A stretch of DNA of 37,188 bases from positions 1-37,188 of the forward strand of contig JAVJQK010000147.1 of NCBI GenBank assembly GCA_040218145.1. Reading direction: 5' to 3'. This DNA is from Sandaracinaceae bacterium (GTDB lineage: Bacteria; Myxococcota_A; Polyangia; Polyangiales; Sandaracinaceae). Of this stretch, positions 1 to 6,677 are shown piece by piece. A program made the position numbers and the translations under genes. How positions within the stretch are numbered: position 1 is the first letter of the stretch; the number at the start of each line of letters is the position of its first letter. The notes under the pieces are model-generated. The model made no database searches, was not told the DNA's origin, and saw nothing but the letters and a program-made list of their open reading frames with translations.

Positions 1-125
1 GGCGGAGGCGGAGGCGGAGGCGGAGGCGGAGGCGGAGGCGGAGGCGGAGGCGGAGGCGGAGGCGGAGGCGGAGGCGGAGGCGGAGGCGGAGGCGGAGGCG
101 GAGGCGGAGGCGGAGGCGGAGGCGG
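1..125. repeat. Perfect GGCGGA hexanucleotide tandem repeat
   Basis: Twenty uninterrupted copies of the hexamer GGCGGA fill positions 1-120, plus GGCGG before the pattern breaks at 126. The tract runs off the left edge, so its full length is unknown. The 6-base unit keeps frame when copies are gained or lost. Read on the plus strand in frame 2 it encodes alternating Ala-Glu; on the minus strand one frame gives alternating Ser-Ala, as in the linker of the FecR-like protein near 34.8-35.0 kb. It is probably a coding low-complexity linker, but the sequence alone does not settle the strand. Confidence 0.95.
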
Positions 126-205
126 TTCCAGACGCGGAGGCGCGCGCTGACTCGGCGGGGGCAAGCTTGCGCCGGGAGAAGCCGCGGGGCACACCGGGCG
201 CCTGA
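2..205 (+). CDS. C-terminal end of an unknown protein with an (Ala-Glu)n tail (partial)
   Basis: Frame 2 is open from the left edge to a TGA at 203-205. It encodes about 40 residues of alternating Ala-Glu, then a 27-residue tail ending in GTPGA. The stop codon shares its last base with the ATG of the following transporter gene (TGATG), a common arrangement for translationally coupled genes and the main argument for this reading. Against it, the tail has several rare A- or T-ending codons for this genome (gtt, cca, gct, gca, ttg, aca). A minus-strand Ser-Ala reading starting at a GTG at 194 is also open. No function can be given. Confidence 0.4.
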   Translation, partial: AEAEAEAEAEAEAEAEAEAEAEAEAEAEAEAEAEAEAEAEAVPDAEARADSAGASLRREKPRGTPGA

Positions 206-1407
206 TGCGGCCCATGGCTCTGCTGTTCCTCGCGCTCTTCAACAGCATCCTGGGGCTCTCCGTCTTGTTCCCGGTCCTCGCTCCCCTCGGGCTCGAGCTG
301 GGGCTGCGGCCGTTCGAGATCACCACCCTCTCGACGGCCTACGCGCTCATGCAGCTCGTCATGTCGCGCTTCTGGGGGCGGCGGAGCGACGCGAAGGGGC
401 GCGTCTCGACCCTGCTCATCGGGATCTCGGGCTTCGCGCTGAGCTTCTTCGCCTTCGGGGCCGTGGCGTGGCTGGGACAGCGCGGCGCGTTGACGCACTG
501 GCCGCTCTACGCCGGGCTGCTCGGCACGCGCCTGCTCGGCGGCGCGCTCTCCTCGGCCACCATCCCGACCGCGCAGGCGTACGCGGCGGACATCACCGGG
601 CCCGAAGACCGGACCAAGGCGATGGCGGTCATCGGCGCCGCGTTCGGCTCGGGCATCGTGTTCGGGCCCGCGATCGGCGCGGGGCTGGCCGCCCTCACCG
701 GGAGCCTGCTCGCGCCCGTGTTCTTCAGCGCCTCCATCGCGGTGGTCAACGGGCTCTTCGTCTGGCTCGCCCTGCCGGAGCCCGAGCGGCACACCCCGGA
801 CGAGGAGGCCGTGCCCCGGGAGTCGCGGGACGTGTGGCGCACGATCTGGCCCATCCTCGCGGTCGGCCTGGCCGCGACGCTCTCGTCGGTGGCGATGGAG
901 CAGACCGTGGCGCTCTACTTCCAGGCGCGGCTCGAGCTCGAGGAGGTGGAGACCGCGAAGGCGGTCGGGCTGGCCCTGGTCGGCTACGGCGTCATCGCGG
1001 TGATCACCCAGGGCTTCCTCGTGCGGCGCGTCACCTGGAAGCCCGCCACCCTCGTCCGGCTCGGCGTCCCGATCGCGCTCGCGGGCTTCGTGCTCTTCGT
1101 GCTCGCGGACAGCTACGCGATGCTCACCGCCGCGCTCTGCGTACAAGGGCTCGGGCAAGGACTCGTCCTGCCCGGGGTGACGGCGGCGCTCTCGCTCTCG
1201 GTGGGCCCGGACGAGCAGGGCGCGGTCGCCGGCTGGAACGGCAGCTCGCAGGGCCTCGGCCGCACGCTCGGCCCCATCGTGGGAGGCGCGTTCTTCGAGC
1301 TGAGCCCGGAGCTCCCCTACGTCTTCAGCGGCTGCCTCCTGCTGCTCGTGCTCGCGGTCGTGTGGCTCCGGCCGCTGGGCGCGTCGCGCGGACTGCTAGA
1401 CGCCTGA
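205..1407 (+). CDS. MFS transporter, DHA1/TetA-like drug:proton antiporter family
   Basis: A 400-residue protein with about 12 hydrophobic membrane segments, the usual size for a major facilitator. Motif A lies in the loop after the second helix (WGRRSDAKGR, residues about 57-66). An antiporter motif C is in the fifth helix (GSGIVFGPAIGAG, about 149-161). Motif C is characteristic of proton-coupled exporters, so export of a small hydrophobic compound is the likely role; the substrate cannot be read. The ATG at 205 overlaps the preceding stop; an in-frame ATG at 214 is an alternative start. No clear Shine-Dalgarno lies at normal distance, which fits translational coupling. The next gene begins 42 bases downstream. 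Confidence 0.88.
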   Translation: MRPMALLFLALFNSILGLSVLFPVLAPLGLELGLRPFEITTLSTAYALMQLVMSRFWGRRSDAKGRVSTLLIGISGFALSFFAFGAVAWLGQRGALTHWPLYAGLLGTRLLGGALSSATIPTAQAYAADITGPEDRTKAMAVIGAAFGSGIVFGPAIGAGLAALTGSLLAPVFFSASIAVVNGLFVWLALPEPERHTPDEEAVPRESRDVWRTIWPILAVGLAATLSSVAMEQTVALYFQARLELEEVETAKAVGLALVGYGVIAVITQGFLVRRVTWKPATLVRLGVPIALAGFVLFVLADSYAMLTAALCVQGLGQGLVLPGVTAALSLSVGPDEQGAVAGWNGSSQGLGRTLGPIVGGAFFELSPELPYVFSGCLLLLVLAVVWLRPLGASRGLLDA

Positions 1408-1449
1408 CGCGTTCCTTGTCACCATGCGCCAGTCATGGGGGGACGGGTC

Positions 1450-2814
1450 ATGGGGAGACCTCGCTTCGCGGCGTGGGCATTGGCTGCGTTGCTGGCGACG
1501 GGGTGCACGCTGGATCGCGGCGGCCTGCGCGTCCCGGTCGGTGACGCGGCCGTCCGCGACGCGGCCGTTCGTGACGCGATGACCGACGCCGCCGGCTGCG
1601 TGCCCGCGGAGGAGACCTGCAACGGGCGTGACGACGACTGCGACGGAGTGACCGACGAGGCGCTCGAGCGCGGATGCGGCAGCGACGTCGGGGCGTGCGC
1701 GCCAGGGATCGAGTCGTGCGCGGCGGGACGCTGGGGGGCTTGCGAGGGATCGACCGGGCCCACGGCCGAGACCTGTGACGGTGCGGCGGACGACGACTGC
1801 GACGGCGCGATCGACGAGGGCTGCCCCTGCACGGACGGTGAGATGCGCGCGTGCGGGAGCGACGTCGGCGTGTGTGTCCCCGGCACGCAGACCTGCACCG
1901 GGGGGACGCTCGGCCCGTGTGAGGGAGAGGTCGCGCCTGGCGTCGAGGCGTGCGACGGCGCGCTCGACGAGGACTGTGACGGGCGGGTGGACGAGGGCGT
2001 GCGCGTCATCGTCTACCGCGACGCGGACGGAGACGGACACGGCGACCCGACGATGACCACGACCGATTGCGCCGCGTCGACGGGCTGGTCACTCGACGCC
2101 GACGACTGCGACGACGACTGCGCGGCGTGCCATCCGGCCGGCACCGAGACCTGCGACGCGCGCGACCAGGACTGCGATGGGCGGGTCGACGAGGGCGTGC
2201 GGAGCACCTGGTACCGCGATCGCGACGGGGACGGACATGGCGACCCGACCTCGCCCGCGATGGCCTGCGCGGCGCCCGCGGGCCACGTGGCGACCGGCGA
2301 CGACTGCGACGACGACTGCGCGAGCTGTCGGCCGGGCGGGACCGAGACCTGCGACGCGCGCGACCAGGACTGCGACGGCACGATCGACGAGGCCCCGACC
2401 GGCGGGATGGAGCCCTGCCCCTGCCCACGCCGCACCCACGCCGGCCATTCGTATCTCTTCTGCCGCGGGGCGTACGACCAGGCGATGGGGCAGACCCGCT
2501 GCGGGAGCGTCGGCTACGCGCTCGCGACCATCGGCGACGCGGCCGAGCAGGCCTTCGTGTGGGGGCAGATCTCCTCGGGCACCCCCGACGACTGGTGGAT
2601 CGGGCTCGACGACCGCGCGGTGGAAGGTACGCACGTGTGGCCTGACGGCTCGCCGCTGGGCACCTATCGCGCCTGGGCGACCGACCAGCCGGACAACGGC
2701 GGGCTCGCGCCCGTCGAGGAGGACTGCGTCGAGATGAGCTTCTCCGCGGGCGGGCGCTGGAACGATCTGGGCTGTGAGATCGGCTACCTGAGCGTCGTCT
2801 GCGAGAGCCCCTGA
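1450..2814 (+). CDS. Lipoprotein with MopE-type metal-binding repeats and a C-terminal C-type lectin domain
   Basis: I chose the ATG at 1450 rather than the one at 1435. It gives a clean lipoprotein signal (basic MGRPR, hydrophobic core, lipobox LATGC with Cys19). Five or more Cys-rich units of the form C-(D/N)-x5-DCDG-x-x-DE follow, mixed with two YRDxDGDGHGDP units. This is the putative metal-binding motif seen in MopE-like surface proteins, especially in myxobacteria. From about residue 327 to the end is a C-type lectin fold: WWIGL, QPD at 413-415, a conserved acidic EEDC, WND at 437-439 and a terminal VCE. The QPD and WND residues are those that bind calcium and sugar in lectins, and QPD is the galactose-type signature. 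Likely a surface protein binding glycans and calcium; ligand and partners are inferred. Confidence 0.82.
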   Translation: MGRPRFAAWALAALLATGCTLDRGGLRVPVGDAAVRDAAVRDAMTDAAGCVPAEETCNGRDDDCDGVTDEALERGCGSDVGACAPGIESCAAGRWGACEGSTGPTAETCDGAADDDCDGAIDEGCPCTDGEMRACGSDVGVCVPGTQTCTGGTLGPCEGEVAPGVEACDGALDEDCDGRVDEGVRVIVYRDADGDGHGDPTMTTTDCAASTGWSLDADDCDDDCAACHPAGTETCDARDQDCDGRVDEGVRSTWYRDRDGDGHGDPTSPAMACAAPAGHVATGDDCDDDCASCRPGGTETCDARDQDCDGTIDEAPTGGMEPCPCPRRTHAGHSYLFCRGAYDQAMGQTRCGSVGYALATIGDAAEQAFVWGQISSGTPDDWWIGLDDRAVEGTHVWPDGSPLGTYRAWATDQPDNGGLAPVEEDCVEMSFSAGGRWNDLGCEIGYLSVVCESP

Positions 2815-2821
2815 GCCAGTG

Positions 2822-2838
2822 AGCCCCCGCTGGGGGTT
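2822..2838 (+). terminator. Possible hairpin terminator after the lectin lipoprotein gene
   Basis: Eight bases after the stop is CCCCC-GCT-GGGGG (arms 2824-2828 and 2832-2836), extended by a G-T and an A-T pair and followed by TTCC. It is short and lacks a long U-tract, so it is a weak intrinsic terminator at best. It lies between the lectin gene and the kinase start. Confidence 0.35.
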
Positions 2839-2880
2839 CCGGCGCGGTTCGGCTTGCCCGGAGTCGATCGCCGCACGATC

Positions 2881-4713
2881 ATGAGAGCCGTGTCCTTCCC
2901 CGCTCCGGTGACCTCGCCCGCGGACGACGACGCCGAAGACCCTTCGGGCCTCGTCGGACGCGTCCTCGCGGACCGCTATCGCGTCACCGGCCTGCTCGGC
3001 GTCGGCGGCATCGGACGGGTCTACCGCGCCGTGCACCTCGTCCTGAAGCGCGAGGTCGCGCTGAAGGTGCTGCTCGAGCACTACCAGTGCGTGCCGGAGC
3101 TGCAGCGGCGCTTCGAGCGAGAGGCGATGGCCCTCGCGGCTCTCTCGCACCCGAACATCGTCACCATCACCGACTTCGTCTCGACCCGCGACGCGACCTT
3201 CCTCGTGATGGAGCTGGTGGAGGGGCGCGATCTGGACGAGCTCCTCGAGGCCGAGGGCGCGGTGCCGCCCGTCGCCGCCTTCGCCATCATGGAGCAGACC
3301 CTCTCGTGCCTCGCGTACGCGCACGCGCGCGACGTCATCCACCGCGACCTCAAGCCGCAGAACGTGCTCGTGCGCGAGCTGCCCGGGGATCGCGTGCACG
3401 CGACGGTGCTCGACTTCGGGCTCGCCAAGTTCATGGACGGCTCCGGCCCGGCCGCGAACCTGACCAAGACCGGGCTCGTCGTCGGCACCCCGGCCTACAT
3501 GGCCCCCGAGCAGGCGAGCGGGGGCCGCGCTGATCAGCGCGCGGACGTCTACGCGGCCGGGATCATGTTCTTCGAGATGCTCGCGGGCACCCACCCGTTC
3601 GAGGGCTTCGAGGGCGCCGATCTCCTGCGGCAGCACCTCCTGACCCGCGCCCCCACGCTGGCGTCGGTGTGCCCGGGCGCTCGCATCGCCCCCGAGCTCG
3701 AGTCGTTCGTCGCGCGCGCGCTCGAGAAGGACGGCGCGGACCGCTTCGCCGACGGCGGCGCCATGCTCGACGCGTTCCTCGCGCTGCCGCCGGACGCGTT
3801 CTCACCCGCAGGCGGCGTGACCGGCAAACGCGCCATCCGCTCCGACGCGCCGACCGCCATCGGGCTGAAGCCCACCGCGCCGGCCATGCCCGCCGCGCTG
3901 AGCGCCCACGGAGAGCCGCGACGGGGCGGTGGGCTGGCGTGGATCATGGCCGCGATCATGGCCGCCATCGCCATCGGCGCGATCACGTGGATCTATCTTC
4001 GGGGCCCGAGCGCCCCCACGCCGACGCCGCCTCCGACCGGCGCGGTCGGGCCCTCGCCCGCGACCGAGACGACCGCCGCGACCGCGCCCACCAACGACGC
4101 GCCGACCGACGACGCGCCGGAGGCCGGGGACGGAGACCCGACGGGGGCGGTCGAGGGTGACGACGAGGAGGACCTCGAGGACGAAGCGGAGGGCGAGGAC
4201 ACCCCGCTCGCGGTGGCGGACGACGCCCCCGAGGACGAGCCGGAGGAGGAGATCGCGCCCCCCGCAGAGCGCCCCGCGGCCCGAAACCCGTGGCGAGAGG
4301 GGACGCCCCGGGCGCTGGTCCCGATCCGCCGTCGCGTCGCGCGCGGCCACCCGATCACCACGCGCCACATCCGGGCGGTGCAGCAGTATCGGCGACGAAA
4401 CCCGTCGGACCTCCGCGGGCGACTCGCGCTGGCCCAGGTCTACGTCGCGCGGGGCTGGCTCACGAACGCGCTCCGTCAGTACCGCGGGGCCTACCGCCGG
4501 GACCCGAGCGTGCGTGGCGATCCCCGCATGCGCCGCGATCTCGCGCGCATGACCGGCCTCGCGCCGCTGCACGGGGAGGCGACGGACACGCTCGTGGAGA
4601 TCTACGGCGAAGAGGCCCGCGCCACGCTCGGCCGGCTCCTGCGCCGGGAGCCCGACGCGGAGACGCAGCGTCGATACCGAGCCGCGCTGGATCGCTTGCC
4701 GGCCCCCGACTGA
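2881..4713 (+). CDS. Ser/Thr protein kinase with transmembrane anchor and C-terminal helical region
   Basis: A PknB-type Hanks kinase. Visible landmarks: Gly-rich loop GVGGIGRVY (from residue 41), ATP-binding Lys62 in ALKVL, catalytic loop HRDLKPQN (154-161), DFG at 178-180, and the GTPAYMAPEQ activation/P+1 segment. All catalytic residues are present, so it should be active. A single membrane helix lies at about 352-374. After it comes a Pro/Ala/Asp/Glu-rich linker and then a basic helical section (RLALAQVYVARGWLTNALRQYR) resembling a TPR unit, probably on the periplasmic side. The open frame extends up to a TTG at 2854; I prefer the ATG at 2881. Such kinases are abundant in myxobacteria and regulate development or metabolism; the target is unknown. 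Confidence 0.92.
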   Translation: MRAVSFPAPVTSPADDDAEDPSGLVGRVLADRYRVTGLLGVGGIGRVYRAVHLVLKREVALKVLLEHYQCVPELQRRFEREAMALAALSHPNIVTITDFVSTRDATFLVMELVEGRDLDELLEAEGAVPPVAAFAIMEQTLSCLAYAHARDVIHRDLKPQNVLVRELPGDRVHATVLDFGLAKFMDGSGPAANLTKTGLVVGTPAYMAPEQASGGRADQRADVYAAGIMFFEMLAGTHPFEGFEGADLLRQHLLTRAPTLASVCPGARIAPELESFVARALEKDGADRFADGGAMLDAFLALPPDAFSPAGGVTGKRAIRSDAPTAIGLKPTAPAMPAALSAHGEPRRGGGLAWIMAAIMAAIAIGAITWIYLRGPSAPTPTPPPTGAVGPSPATETTAATAPTNDAPTDDAPEAGDGDPTGAVEGDDEEDLEDEAEGEDTPLAVADDAPEDEPEEEIAPPAERPAARNPWREGTPRALVPIRRRVARGHPITTRHIRAVQQYRRRNPSDLRGRLALAQVYVARGWLTNALRQYRGAYRRDPSVRGDPRMRRDLARMTGLAPLHGEATDTLVEIYGEEARATLGRLLRREPDAETQRRYRAALDRLPAPD

Positions 4714-4739
4714 TCGTCATCGCTCGAAGAGCCGATCAG
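4710..4739. terminator. Inverted repeat spanning the two convergent stop codons
   Basis: CTGATCG (4710-4716) and CGATCAG (4733-4739) are exact reverse complements. Inside them GCTC-GAA-GAGC forms a second short stem that stacks directly on the right arm. The kinase TGA (4711-4713) and the stop of the convergent 79-residue gene (4736-4738) both lie inside the arms. A bidirectional terminator fits, although no strong T-tract follows either side. Confidence 0.45.
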
Positions 4740-4975
4740 CGCGCCTTCGTGAGCTCGCGCGCCATGTCCTCGGCCGTCTTCACCACGGCAAGGTTCGCGC
4801 GAAAGCCCCCGCGCGCCTCGATTCGATCGACGGTCGCGTCCGTGAGCGAGGCGCCGGACAGGGTGACGCGATCCTCCACCGGTCGGACCGCGCGCTCGGT
4901 CTCGGCGGCGGCCTCGGCGAAGCGCTCGCCGTGGCGGATCATCGCCCCCGCGGCGCCGTGAAGAGCTTGGATCAC
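4736..4975 (-). CDS. Small protein resembling flagellar rod/hook proteins (79 aa)
   Basis: The open minus frame runs far into the next gene, but its downstream part is coding-like. I start it at the GTG at 4975, giving VIQALHGAAGAM as the N-terminus. That stretch and its continuation look like the N-terminal helix of flagellar rod proteins. The C-terminal part (RANLAVVKTAEDMARELT) matches the pattern of the rod/hook C-terminal helix (RAYQANAxVIKTADEM). Together it looks like a minimal rod-type protein with the large middle domain missing. No other flagellar gene is in the window, so a flagellar role is uncertain. It is divergent from the GntR regulator and convergent with the kinase. The start is inferred without a clear ribosome site. 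Confidence 0.6.
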   Translation of the reverse strand: MIQALHGAAGAMIRHGERFAEAAAETERAVRPVEDRVTLSGASLTDATVDRIEARGGFRANLAVVKTAEDMARELTKAR

Positions 4976-5048
4976 GACCGTGTCATCGGACGCCGCCCGC
5001 GAATCTGAAGGCCGGATCGAGGCGCTGATGCCGTACTCTCGGGCTCGG

Positions 5049-5774
5049 ATGCCCGAAGGTACGGCGGTCGACACCTGCGAAGCCGCGATCCGTGACTGGA
5101 TCCTCTCCGGCGAGGTGAGCCCGGGCGAGCGGCTGCCCCCCGAGCGCCGGCTCGCCGAGCGGCTCGGCGTGAACCGCACGACGCTGCGGGGCGCGCTCAG
5201 CCGGCTGGCGAGCGCGCGGCTGCTCACCGTGCGGCAGGGCAGCGGCTACGTCGTGCAGGACTATCGTCGCGTGGCCGGCCTCGAGCTGCTCCCGGAGGTC
5301 GTCGCGCTCGCGGAGGCGCGCGGGGACGGGATTGGCCCCATCGTGAAGGACCTGCTCGAGGTCCGGCGCAGGCTCGCCACGATGGCGCTCGAGCGCTTCG
5401 TGGACCACCCACGCCCGGGCGCGGCCGACCGCGTGGAGGCGGCCGTCGATCGCTTCGCGGAGCTGATGGGGTCGAGCCCGACCGAGGAGGAGGTGGTCGA
5501 CGCCGATCTCGCGGTGATCGGGGAGTTCCTGGAGGCGAGCGGCTCGGCGGTGCTGGGGCTCTGCCTCAACCCGATCAGCTTCGTGGTGCAGTCCCTGGCC
5601 CCCCTCCGGGCCGCCCTGTACGTCGACCCCGACACGAACGTCGCCGCCTACCGTCTCCTCGTGCTCTGGATGCGGAGCCCGTCGCGCGACGCGATCGCGC
5701 GGGTGGCCGAGCAGCTCGAGCGACGCGACGCCGAGACCGTGGCGCGGGTGACGCGGGCAGCCGCCGAGGGGTGA
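5049..5774 (+). CDS. GntR-family transcriptional regulator, FadR-like
   Basis: A 241-residue protein. The N-terminal winged helix-turn-helix (residues about 9-72) carries the GntR pattern: IRDWILSGEVSPGERLPPER, then RLAERLGVNRTTLRGALSRL and a QGSGYVV wing. The rest is all helical and long enough for a FadR/FCD-type ligand-binding domain, with acidic DADLAVIGEFLEASG in its middle. FadR relatives bind acyl-CoA or organic acids and repress or activate metabolism genes; the effector here is unknown. The frame is open back to a GTG at 4980, and an ATG at 5028 is also possible. I take the ATG at 5049 because homology starts soon after it and it leaves room for promoters in the divergent gap. Confidence 0.85.
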   Translation: MPEGTAVDTCEAAIRDWILSGEVSPGERLPPERRLAERLGVNRTTLRGALSRLASARLLTVRQGSGYVVQDYRRVAGLELLPEVVALAEARGDGIGPIVKDLLEVRRRLATMALERFVDHPRPGAADRVEAAVDRFAELMGSSPTEEEVVDADLAVIGEFLEASGSAVLGLCLNPISFVVQSLAPLRAALYVDPDTNVAAYRLLVLWMRSPSRDAIARVAEQLERRDAETVARVTRAAAEG

Positions 5775-5802
5775 AGCGGCCGCGCGGGCCTATGCTGGGC
5801 TC

Positions 5803-5921
5803 ATGCGCGGATGGGCGATCGGGCTGGCGATGCTCGGGGCGTGCGGCTCTCAGGGATCCGCCGCCTCCTCTTCACCGAGGAGGCGCACGGGCGCATCTAC
5901 CGCGTCAGCTACGCGGGATGA
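5803..5921 (+). pseudogene. Relic of a glucose/sorbosone dehydrogenase-like lipoprotein gene
   Basis: An ATG at 5803 begins a lipoprotein signal (MRGWAIGLAMLGACGSQ). Soon after, a different frame carries LLFTEEAHGRIYRVSYAG followed by TGA (5919-5921). That ending is typical of PQQ-dependent glucose/sorbosone dehydrogenase-like beta-propellers, whose last blade ends in a GxIYRVxYxG pattern. The signal and the last residues are in different frames and the several hundred residues between them are absent. The simplest reading is a large internal deletion plus frameshift. The TGA directly abuts the stop of the convergent lipoprotein gene at 5922. The identity of the lost enzyme rests on about 18 residues. 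Confidence 0.55.
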
Positions 5922-6677
5922 TCAGCTCTCGCCGACGCCCTCTTCGGGCTCCTCGGTCTCCTCGACCGCGTCGTCGACCGCCTGCTGCTCGTCCTCGGCC
6001 CGCCGCTGCTCGTTCCAGTGGGCGTCCCGGTCCCACCGATCGACGGTGCCGTCGCCGTCGAGGTCGTTGCCGACCCGGACCATGCGGCCGTCCTCGTAGT
6101 ACTCCCAGGTGTCGGGCTGCCAGCGGCTGGCGGTGCTGCGGCCGCCACGGTCGCGCTCGGTGCGCACCATGCGGCCTTCCTCGAAGTAGATCTTCGTGTC
6201 GACGCGGCCGTCCCCGTCGGTGTCCTGCTCCTGGCGGACGATGCGCCCGTCCTGGAAGAACGTGATGATGTCCATCGCGCCGTCGAAGTTGCGGTCGGCC
6301 TCCTCGCGGAGCGGTCGACCCTCTTCGTTGTAGTAGCGCACGACGTCCTTGACGCCGTCGGCGTTCAGGTCGGCCTCGCGGCACGCGAGGATCAGGCGGA
6401 TCAGCGGCGGCGTGCCCACGCGGCGGAACACGCGCCGCACGTCCGGGAAGTCGTCGCCGGAGGTGTCGTACTCGCTCACCTCGCGCTCGGTGCCCGCGGT
6501 CTCGCAGCGCCCCTGATCGTCGTCGGGCCTGGAGGAGCCCTCCATCGCGCGCGCCTGGGTCTGCGTCTGGTTCGCGGCCCGCTCGTTGCCGCCGCCGCAG
6601 CCCGGAGTGACGAGGCCCAGCGCGCCGAGCGCGGCCAGCGCGCCGACCAGTTTGGAGATCCGCGTCGCGCCGCTCAT
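5922..6677 (-). CDS. Lipoprotein with alternating calcium-type loops and MORN-like hairpins (second of pair)
   Basis: A 251-residue protein with a lipoprotein signal ending at Cys27 (LVTPGC). The body repeats two alternating elements. One is an Asp-rich loop: DLNADGVKD, DRNFDGAMD, DTDGDGRVD, DLDGDGTVD. The other is an aromatic-Gly-Arg strand unit: YYNEEGRPLRE, FFQDGRIVRQE, YFEEGRMVRTE, YYEDGRMVRV. The loops match the calcium-binding loop pattern of EF-hand or dockerin proteins; the strand units resemble the MORN-variant repeats of YwqK-like proteins. The acidic C-terminus has no recognised domain. The ATG overlaps the stop of the upstream paralogue by 4 bases (ATGA), so the two are co-translated. 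Probably exported and calcium-binding; actual function unknown. Confidence 0.8.
   Translation of the reverse strand: MSGATRISKLVGALAALGALGLVTPGCGGGNERAANQTQTQARAMEGSSRPDDDQGRCETAGTEREVSEYDTSGDDFPDVRRVFRRVGTPPLIRLILACREADLNADGVKDVVRYYNEEGRPLREEADRNFDGAMDIITFFQDGRIVRQEQDTDGDGRVDTKIYFEEGRMVRTERDRGGRSTASRWQPDTWEYYEDGRMVRVGNDLDGDGTVDRWDRDAHWNEQRRAEDEQQAVDDAVEETEEPEEGVGES

Noticed and set aside
1-125. Tandem repeats as a CRISPR array
   Set aside because: The unit is 6 bases with no spacers, so it is a microsatellite.
1396-2040. Minus-strand frames across the lectin lipoprotein
   Set aside because: Low-complexity shadow translations opposite a gene with a clear signal peptide, Cys repeats and lectin domain.
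5803-6099. Plus-strand frame of 98 codons as an intact small lipoprotein
   Set aside because: After the signal peptide it runs antisense into the convergent lipoprotein gene. The neighbouring frame instead carries a recognisable dehydrogenase C-terminus, so a gene relic explains it better.
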